A stretch of 12,080 nucleotides of DNA, from positions 4,747 to 16,826 of the forward strand of contig NZ_JAVHLH010000032.1 of NCBI RefSeq assembly GCF_031082345.1. The letters are read 5' to 3'. The position numbers were made by a program, and so were the translations under genes. This DNA is from Brevundimonas sp. GTDB taxonomy: Bacteria; Pseudomonadota; Alphaproteobacteria; Caulobacterales; Caulobacteraceae. Position 1 is the stretch's first letter. Each line of letters starts with the position of its first letter. This document shows positions 6,812 through 12,080 of the stretch, piece after piece. The notes below the pieces were generated by a model, which was given only the letters and a program-made list of their open reading frames with translations, was not told the origin of the DNA and ran no database searches.

Positions 6812-7161
6812 CGGCGGGCTGGATCGGCACGGGCAAGGTCCGCCTGCGCGAGGTGGGCGACGCCGTCGAGATCACCATCGACGGCCTGACGACCCAGTCG
6901 AGATACTACAAGCCGCTGGTCTATGAGTTCATGCGCAAGGAGTGGGCCTCGCGCCCCTCCTGGGGCGATTTCGTCGTCGAGATCCGCATGGAGCACATCG
7001 GCGACCCGCCGCACATCGACCTCGACAACCTCGCCAAGGCCCTGCTCGACGCTATCAAGGGCTATCTGTTCCACGACGACGCCCAGGTCGCCCGCCTGCT
7101 GGTCGAACGCCACGAGGGCGAGCGCGAACGGATCACGATCCGGGTGTTCCCGCGTCGCTAG
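6799..7161 (+). CDS. RusA-family Holliday-junction resolvase
   Basis: This is a 120-residue protein with the RusA catalytic pattern D-L-D-N-L-A-K-A-L-L-D (D74, D76, K80, D84) followed by H-D-D-A-Q-V (D93, D94). It corresponds to the acidic residues and lysine that E. coli RusA uses to bind Mg2+ and cut four-way DNA junctions. RusA enzymes act as dimers in recombination and repair and are common in prophages, but chromosomal copies are frequent in alphaproteobacteria and no phage gene is visible here. The start is uncertain: a GTG at 6799 overlaps the PPIase gene by 13 nt, while a TTG at 6808 would overlap by a TTGA junction. A hairpin begins 2 nt after the stop. It probably depends on the PPIase promoter. 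Confidence 0.87.
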   Translation: MPPLTAGWIGTGKVRLREVGDAVEITIDGLTTQSRYYKPLVYEFMRKEWASRPSWGDFVVEIRMEHIGDPPHIDLDNLAKALLDAIKGYLFHDDAQVARLLVERHEGERERITIRVFPRR

Positions 7162-7163
7162 GT

Positions 7164-7273
7164 CCCTCTCCCGATGGGAGAGGGTGAAGGTCGCCTGTCG
7201 GGGACGGCTTCGCCGCTGCGCGCAGCCGACCCTGACCCGACGGGGCTCCGCCCCGCCACCGTCTCTCATCGGG
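7164..7273. repeat. Nested palindromic intergenic element
   Basis: A perfect 9-bp hairpin (7164-7172 with 7176-7184, loop GAT) starts 2 nt after the RusA stop. Its right half plus flank (7170-7184) is also complementary to 7259-7273 at 13 of 15 positions, which defines the outer ends of a 110-bp unit. Between them, 7182-7193 pairs with 7227-7238 (10 of 12), and small hairpins lie at 7205-7214 (TTC loop) and 7241-7255 (perfect 6-bp stem, TCC loop). This layout resembles the dispersed palindromic repeats of Caulobacterales intergenic regions. Only one copy is visible here. The first hairpin has no T-run, so it is not a standard terminator. Confidence 0.6.
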
Positions 7274-7307
7274 TGCAGAATCAGCGATCAGGCCCCCGGT
7301 TCTGCAC
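7273..7307. other. Inverted repeat, possible stem-loop
   Basis: A perfect 8-bp inverted repeat (7273-7280 with 7300-7307) encloses a 19-nt loop directly after the palindromic element. It lies in the gene-free stretch 7162-7461, where RusA transcription from the left meets autotransporter transcription from the right. It could slow or end either transcript but has no adjacent T-run. The rest of this stretch (7308-7461) has no recognisable gene. Confidence 0.4.
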
Positions 7308-7461
7308 TGACGGGCCGAAAGGGAGCGTTGGGGCCGTCCGCTGGTTGTCAGGCGTTCGTCCAATGCGGCGTTCGCTCTTGCTTCAACCTACACAGCACGG
7401 CTCGACCGCCGGGAGTGTCAACGGCGCCCCGCCCTTTTGGATGGGGGCGCTGCCATGAGGC

Positions 7462-10400
7462 TTACCAACTGACGTTCAGCTTGACGCCGATCTGGTTGTC
7501 CTGGAGGCGTTCGCTGAACAGACCACGGTATCCGGCGGAGACGGTGACGCCCTCGCTGACCCCGACCTCCAGGCCGAAGTTCGCGAGTCCGGCCAGCGGC
7601 GGGGTTTCGGCCCCCTCGACGGTGAAGGCGCCGAAGCCCGTGGGCGCGCCCGAGAAGCGCATGTCGCCGATCGCCTGACGGTCGCCGGTTATGGCGAGGA
7701 CGCCGGCTCCGGCGTAAATCCGGAAGCTCTGGCCGTTGACCCGATAGTCCTGCGTCCCGCGGGCGCCGAGCTGGAGGGTCTGCCAGCTACGCTCCTGACC
7801 CGAGACGTGGAGCGACAGGCCGCCCGCACCCGTTTCGGTATAGCCGTCGGCCGAGGCGTTGGACGCCGTGCCGACAGCGCCCAAGGCGATCCTCGTATTG
7901 TCGTTTATCAGGAAGCGGCGCGCCACGCTGGCCGAGAGCGCCTGGCCCTCGATATGGGTGTCGCCGATGGCCTGACCGCTGAAGGCGCCGACCGTGATGC
8001 CGCGACGGGTGTCCAGATCGCCGCCGTAGAAGGAGGCCATCAGGTCCGCGGCCCAGACGCCGTCGTCGAAGGCGGCGTAGCCGGCTGCATGCGACAGATC
8101 GCTCTCGTAGTGACCGTCACGCGCGACAACATCGCCTTCCAGACGGGTGACCCCGCCGGCCGCGCCGATGCTCATGGAGCCTTTGCGCAGGCCGTAGCCG
8201 CCGGCGAAGCCGTTCAGCGTGCTTTCGACCGTGGCCTGGCCCGGCTTGCCTTCCAGCATCTGGTCGCCGGTGTAGGCCGAAACCCAGCCGCCCGCGCCGC
8301 GGTTCGTCGAAGCCGATGGATCGAAGGCGCCGAGGACGTCGCCCAGACGATCGGCCGTATTGTCGCGGCCCCCGACGAAGCTCATCCGGTCGACGAAGTT
8401 CAGGGCCTCGCCGCCGTCGTTCCGGCCGTTCAGTCCGCCGTCGCGAACGGCGGTAATGAAGACGTCGTTGGCGCTGAATATCGAGGTGGTCACGTCCGCC
8501 AGCGATTCGCCGCTGATGCTGTCGAAGGCCGCAGCCCGCTGCGCGTCGTTCAGGCCGGCGATCAGACTCAGGATGGCGACCCAGTCGTCCGACGCCGCCA
8601 GCTGGCCGCCCGACAGGGCCTGACCGACCGAGCGTTGGTTCGCCGTCCCGGTCGCGCCCGGATCGAAGTTGGTCAGCTTGCGCAGTTCCAGCACAGCCGC
8701 GTTCGGGCTCAGGTCGTAGCGGACCCGCCAGAACAGGCCGGGCTGGGCCGCCGCGGTGAAGGTTCCGCCGTTGGCGAAGGTCCCCACCAGATTGTCGGCC
8801 TGCAGGAACAGGTAGCGGGTGGAGAAGTCGAAATCCGTCGCCGCCGGGCCCTGGAAGGTCGGGGCCAGAAGGCCGCCGGTCAGGGTCGCCGTGCCGTTGA
8901 CACGCAGCTGGTCGATCAGGTTGCCGCCGGCCGTACCCAGCACGTCGATGGCGAGCGTGCTGCCGTTCAGCGTCAGGCTGCCGGCGATGAAGCCGCCGAT
9001 GCCGTTCTGCACGCCGGCCAGTCCGGGCGACAGGATCGCGCCGTTGGAGACTGTCAGGGCGCCGCCGATGGTGCCTGCTCCGGTCACGCTGCCGCCCGAG
9101 ACCGAAAGGCCCCCGGTGGTCGTGCCCAGGAAGCGCAGCTCGCCGCCGGTGTTGCTGATCGAGGCGATGGTGTGATCGCCCGCCAAGGTGAACAGACCGC
9201 CGGTGTGAACCAACTGGCCCGAGCCGGACAGGCGTCCGCCGAAGCCGGATTCGACGCCGCCGAAGGTCAGGTGGCCGGCGCCGACGTCGACGTCGCCCGT
9301 CCCGAACAGGGCGCCGATCGTTTCGTCGCTCAGCAGCGCCAGGGTCCCGCCAAGGGCGATGTCCACAAACGCCGCGTCGTTTATCGCGGAGCCGCCCGAA
9401 GCAGTGAGGACGCCGGCGTTCACGGTCCAGCCGGCCGTCGATGCGTCCGCACCTGTCAGCACCCATATCCCCGCGCCGTTCTTGACGCGGCTTTCGAAGT
9501 TGAGGACCGAACCGATGTCGATCGAACCGGTTCCGGCGCCGTCCAGCGCGAAGACGTCCGCATCCGCGCCGCCGTCGATCTGGCCGCTGACGGAACCGCC
9601 GGTCATCAGGGTGACCAGGTCTGCGCCAGCGCCGGCGTCGGCCGAGCCGGTCAGTCCGCCGGCCAGCGTCAGGGCATCCGCGCCCGCGCCCAGCAGGACC
9701 GAGCCACTCGTCGCCGAACCCGCCTGCAGCCAGACCGTATCGGCCTGGCCACCCAGCGTGATTGCCGTTCCGCCCCAGCCCGTGATCGAACCCGAACTGA
9801 TGAGGTTCAGCACCTGGGTGGCTGTGGAGGCATCGACGCCCGTCGCGCCGGAGATCGAGCCGGTATTGGTCAGACTGCCGCCAGTACCGAACCGGATGCC
9901 ACTCATGAGGCCCTGGATCGAACCGGCGTTGGTGATGGTTCCGATGCCCGAACCGCTAACAACGCCGTGCCCGCCGTCGGTCGTGATCAGCCCGCCCGCG
10001 CGGTTGATCAAGACGCCACCGTCGTTCAGCGTGAGAGCTGACCGCGTAATCTCACTAAAAAATCCGCTGTGGCCGCCGATGATCGTCCCGCTGTTGTCGA
10101 CCGAGGAGCCCGCTCCGGACAGGAAGACGGCGTGAAGTGAGCCGGTAATGGTGCCGCCGGCCGCGTTAAGGACCGAAGCGCCGATCGCGTTGATCCCCTC
10201 ACCGGTTTGGGAGTCGATACGACCGCCGTTCAGGTTGGTGACCGTGCCGCCGCCGATGAGGCGCACGCCGCTATTGGCGGCGCCGCCGAAGACATGGTCG
10301 TCGTCACCGCCGTAGATGTTGCCGGAATTGGTGACCGACACGCCGGTCGCAAGACCCTGAACGCCGACTCCGTTCCTGGACGAGACCCCTCCGCCGGCCG

Positions 10401-11280
10401 CAACCGTCAGTGAGCCATTGAGACCGACGGTCACTGCGGAGCCTCTGTTCACCCTGACAAGCGAGACCGTGGCATGACTCCCCGCGTCGACGTCGACGCC
10501 ACCAGCAGTGGTGATCTCGCCGCTCAGGGTCGCGGTCCCGCGAACGATGACGTGGCCGGCTCCGCGGACGCCGTTGCGGAAGTCGTGGTTGTCGCTGCGC
10601 GCGAAGATCAGCGAGGTGCCGCTCGCCAGGTTCACGGAGCCCAGGATTGAACCGGCCGATGCGCCGTCGCCGATCTGCAGCGAGCCGGCGCTGACGGTGG
10701 TGCCGCCGATGTAGGTGCTGTCGCCCGCGAGGATCAGCGTGCCGGAGCCGCGTTTGGTCAGTCCTCTGGTGCCATACAGCGCAGAGGCAATGGTCGCCGT
10801 CCACCCGAAGCTGGCTCCCGTGCCGTCGCCGACGCGGACGGCCGCGCCGGCGTCGAGCGCGTCGCCCTCGATCCGGTAGCCGTCGGCTGCGAACTGCATG
10901 CCAATGACGCCCACCGCGCCGAGGCTGTTGTCGACTCGCACAGTACCGCTGGCGCCCTGGAAGATGGCGAAACCAGGCGGAGACAGGGAGCCGTTAGAAA
11001 GACCTGTGGCGTCGGTCCAATTTGAGCCTGTGACCGCCCAGACGCCCGAGCCGCCATTGATCACGCCGTTGTTATGGTTGCTGACGTTTCCGCCGTCCCA
11101 GTACTGCCGCTCTCCCGGGGGTGGGGTCTGGGCCAGCGCCGGGCAGACCGTCAGCGACGCCGCGATCAGCGCCGTTGAACGCATCAGGCCGATCCGCGTC
11201 CTGTAGGGAGGGGCGCTGTCCGCTTTCGAATCTGCAGAATCCTGTGCGTTCGCGGCGGGACGAGTGGTGGAAACCGGCAT
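7462..11280 (-). CDS. Autotransporter (type Va secretion) with beta-helix passenger
   Basis: This is a 1272-residue protein. A signal peptide core (about 34-50) ends at A-L-A before Q51. The passenger starts with W-D-G-G and G-V-W-A-V-T-G-S-N-W-T-D, then a classic autotransporter-associated beta-strand repeat at about 171-206 (G-L-T-K-R-G-S-G-T-L-I-L-A-G, then G-G-T-T-V-S-A-G-S-L-Q-I-G). A long N-x-G-x-I repeat stretch (about 318-500) and four G-A-D turns (510-580) follow, with a second strand-repeat region to about 800. The autotransporter barrel covers about 997-1272 and ends in N-V-S-W, an aromatic end as required for outer-membrane insertion. No protease, lipase or adhesin active site is visible, so the surface role (adhesion or aggregation) is a guess. 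Residue 33 (ATG at 11184) is an alternative start that gives a normal-length signal peptide. The only cysteine seen is in the signal region. Confidence 0.92.
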   Translation of the reverse strand: MPVSTTRPAANAQDSADSKADSAPPYRTRIGLMRSTALIAASLTVCPALAQTPPPGERQYWDGGNVSNHNNGVINGGSGVWAVTGSNWTDATGLSNGSLSPPGFAIFQGASGTVRVDNSLGAVGVIGMQFAADGYRIEGDALDAGAAVRVGDGTGASFGWTATIASALYGTRGLTKRGSGTLILAGDSTYIGGTTVSAGSLQIGDGASAGSILGSVNLASGTSLIFARSDNHDFRNGVRGAGHVIVRGTATLSGEITTAGGVDVDAGSHATVSLVRVNRGSAVTVGLNGSLTVAAGGGVSSRNGVGVQGLATGVSVTNSGNIYGGDDDHVFGGAANSGVRLIGGGTVTNLNGGRIDSQTGEGINAIGASVLNAAGGTITGSLHAVFLSGAGSSVDNSGTIIGGHSGFFSEITRSALTLNDGGVLINRAGGLITTDGGHGVVSGSGIGTITNAGSIQGLMSGIRFGTGGSLTNTGSISGATGVDASTATQVLNLISSGSITGWGGTAITLGGQADTVWLQAGSATSGSVLLGAGADALTLAGGLTGSADAGAGADLVTLMTGGSVSGQIDGGADADVFALDGAGTGSIDIGSVLNFESRVKNGAGIWVLTGADASTAGWTVNAGVLTASGGSAINDAAFVDIALGGTLALLSDETIGALFGTGDVDVGAGHLTFGGVESGFGGRLSGSGQLVHTGGLFTLAGDHTIASISNTGGELRFLGTTTGGLSVSGGSVTGAGTIGGALTVSNGAILSPGLAGVQNGIGGFIAGSLTLNGSTLAIDVLGTAGGNLIDQLRVNGTATLTGGLLAPTFQGPAATDFDFSTRYLFLQADNLVGTFANGGTFTAAAQPGLFWRVRYDLSPNAAVLELRKLTNFDPGATGTANQRSVGQALSGGQLAASDDWVAILSLIAGLNDAQRAAAFDSISGESLADVTTSIFSANDVFITAVRDGGLNGRNDGGEALNFVDRMSFVGGRDNTADRLGDVLGAFDPSASTNRGAGGWVSAYTGDQMLEGKPGQATVESTLNGFAGGYGLRKGSMSIGAAGGVTRLEGDVVARDGHYESDLSHAAGYAAFDDGVWAADLMASFYGGDLDTRRGITVGAFSGQAIGDTHIEGQALSASVARRFLINDNTRIALGAVGTASNASADGYTETGAGGLSLHVSGQERSWQTLQLGARGTQDYRVNGQSFRIYAGAGVLAITGDRQAIGDMRFSGAPTGFGAFTVEGAETPPLAGLANFGLEVGVSEGVTVSAGYRGLFSERLQDNQIGVKLNVSW

Positions 11281-11631
11281 CTGGATTCACCCGCTATGGC
11301 CGACCGTCGCCAGCCTGCAACAACCCACGCGGGGCGAGCGCCCGCCACCAGCCATCAAAGCGGCGGCAACAACGACGCTACGCCCAAGGATCCACTTTGC
11401 ATAGCAACGGTTGTCCACGACTTCGCGGGCATCTCTAGGATGCGCCCATTTATGGGTCTTTGAGGCTGGTGCTGACAGCCGACCTTTCAGAAAGTGGCCT
11501 GAGGGCAAGGAGCGGTCGTTTTGATGAAGCAGCGCCGATGTCCGCAACGGGCCGGGAGCAGACATGACGTCCCTGGAGCGGACCGTCTGCACCCCATGCG
11601 GAGTTCTCCGCCTCGAGTTTGCGTCGAGTCT
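11281..11631. other. Gene-free region upstream of the autotransporter with several small palindromes
   Basis: I see no supported gene in this 351-bp stretch. It holds several short inverted repeats: TTGC-ata-GCAA (11397-11407), GCATC-tctag-GATGC (11429-11443), CCCAT-tt-ATGGG (11445-11456), GGCTG/CAGCC (11464-11480), CTTT-cag-AAAG (11484-11494), an ATGTCCGC/GCAGACAT pair with one mismatch (11538-11565), and a perfect GCGGAG-tt-CTCCGC (11598-11611) just past the GFA stop. The autotransporter's promoter must lie here on the minus strand, but no clear -35/-10 pair stands out. A minus-strand frame at 11287-11592 has no family resemblance or ribosome-binding site. Confidence 0.55.
11598..11611. other. 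Hairpin downstream of the GFA gene
   Basis: A perfect 6-bp inverted repeat with a 2-nt centre lies 21 bp beyond the GFA stop. It could form a hairpin at the 3' end of that transcript, but there is no T-run after it on the minus strand, so it is at best a weak terminator or an RNA-stabilising end. Confidence 0.3.
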
Positions 11632-12066
11632 TCAGTCGCCCTTCACCCGCTCATACCGCAGCACCCCGACCACCCCGCCGCCGCCGTCGCTGGGGTGGTT
11701 GACCCCGTCGTTGATCAGCACCTCGGCGAAGTCGAACGGGCTCACGCCCTCCAGACAGGCCGCGTTGACGCCGTATTCGTTCGGGTTCGAGCGCCGCCGG
11801 TGGTGCGTATAGATCCCGCATTTCGAGCAGAAGAAATGCCGCGCCGCGCCGGTGTTGAACCGGTATTCCGTCAGCGCCTCCGCCCCCTCCAGCACCTCGA
11901 CCCCGCCCAGCCCGGCGGTCACCGCCACCGCCCCGCGCATCCGGCACAGCGAACAGTCGCAGCGCCGCGCGCTGGCCAGCCCGTCGCTCAACCGCACCCG
12001 CAGCCGCACCGTCCCGCAGTGGCAGGCGGCGGGCGTCCAGCCGTCCTCGTCCACGGTCAGGCTCAT
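11632..12066 (-). CDS. GFA (CENP-V/Gfa-like) family zinc-binding protein
   Basis: This is a 144-residue protein with the Gfa-fold metal-site pattern: C15-H-C17, then C36-D-C38-S-L-C41, then F-F-C80-S-K-C83-G-I-Y, with a further C104 in N-A-A-C-L. The N-terminal C-H-C-G-T-V and the later G-V-N-A-A-C-L segment are typical. The family takes its name from S-(hydroxymethyl)glutathione synthase, but most small members have no shown enzyme activity, so a formaldehyde role should not be assumed. The start has no clear ribosome-binding site. However, the bases before it (12063-12080) can be read as the end of another minus-strand gene whose TGA overlaps this ATG (ATGA), so translation may be coupled. 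That upstream gene lies outside the window. Confidence 0.88.
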   Translation of the reverse strand: MSLTVDEDGWTPAACHCGTVRLRVRLSDGLASARRCDCSLCRMRGAVAVTAGLGGVEVLEGAEALTEYRFNTGAARHFFCSKCGIYTHHRRRSNPNEYGVNAACLEGVSPFDFAEVLINDGVNHPSDGGGGVVGVLRYERVKGD

Positions 12067-12080
12067 CGTTCAAACCGCAG

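Noticed and set aside
7422..7452. Inverted repeat after the autotransporter stop as its terminator
   Set aside because: There is a 7-bp GC stem with a 13-nt loop, but no T-run follows on the minus strand, so it does not meet the standard for a rho-independent terminator.
7807..10041. 744-codon open frame on the plus strand opposite the autotransporter
   Set aside because: It is antisense to a clear beta-helix/barrel gene, its translation is Arg/Gln/Ala/Gly-rich with no domain, and GC-rich codon bias opens such frames by chance.
11236..11280. Autotransporter as a lipoprotein because of the L-T-V-C in its signal region
   Set aside because: Val directly before Cys does not fit the lipobox, and a better A-L-A cleavage site lies 4 residues further on.
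11287..11592. 101-codon minus-strand open frame before the autotransporter
   Set aside because: No ribosome-binding site, no family resemblance, and its composition is unlike the neighbouring genes. It is better explained as upstream non-coding DNA.

Overview
The window looks like a chromosomal segment of a high-GC alphaproteobacterium. I infer Caulobacterales, probably a Brevundimonas-like member of the Caulobacteraceae. The grounds are the GC-rich codon use, the family content (SIMPL-domain protein, alphaproteobacterial ribbon-helix-helix protein, DUF4169, DUF2171, Coq4) and two promoters resembling the Caulobacter housekeeping consensus. This is a judgement from family resemblance, not from a search. 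No tRNA, rRNA, CRISPR array, transposase, integrase or phage structural gene is visible. Most of the window is ordinary vertically inherited sequence.

Layout, left to right. Bases 1-109 (-) hold the first 36 codons of a gene running off the left edge, probably a UvrD-type helicase. At 229-768 (+) are two tandem, translationally linked small single-pass membrane proteins with a shared D/V-rich motif just after the membrane segment. They converge on a membrane-anchored SIMPL-domain protein (773-1489, -), which is preceded by a small ribbon-helix-helix protein (1533-1769, -). Divergent from that is a Coq4-family protein (1886-2641, +), followed by an EamA/DMT-family transporter (2732-3673, +). 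A divergent pair of small proteins, DUF4169 (3694-3870, -) and DUF2171 (3943-4176, +), comes next, then a small lipoprotein (4266-4649, +).

A strong bidirectional terminator (4669-4698) separates that lipoprotein from the convergent class II fumarase gene fumC (4728-6119, -). Divergent from fumC lie a lipoprotein-type cyclophilin peptidyl-prolyl isomerase (6203-6811, +) and, overlapping its end, a RusA-family Holliday-junction resolvase (6799-7161, +). A 300-bp gene-free stretch follows (7162-7461) and contains a nested multi-hairpin palindromic element. The right third is dominated by a 1272-residue autotransporter (7462-11280, -), with an N-terminal beta-helix passenger and a C-terminal 12-strand-type barrel. 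It is preceded by about 350 bp of non-coding DNA rich in small palindromes. The window ends with a zinc-binding GFA-family protein (11632-12066, -) that probably overlaps the end of another gene beyond the right edge.

The genes do not form one pathway. Functional themes are cell envelope (tandem membrane proteins, SIMPL protein, lipoprotein, lipoprotein PPIase, autotransporter), respiration and central metabolism (Coq4, FumC) and DNA repair (helicase fragment, RusA). I found no convincing new multi-gene system. The best leads are the tandem DVDLP membrane proteins, the 7164-7273 palindromic element, and the autotransporter with its palindrome-rich upstream region.
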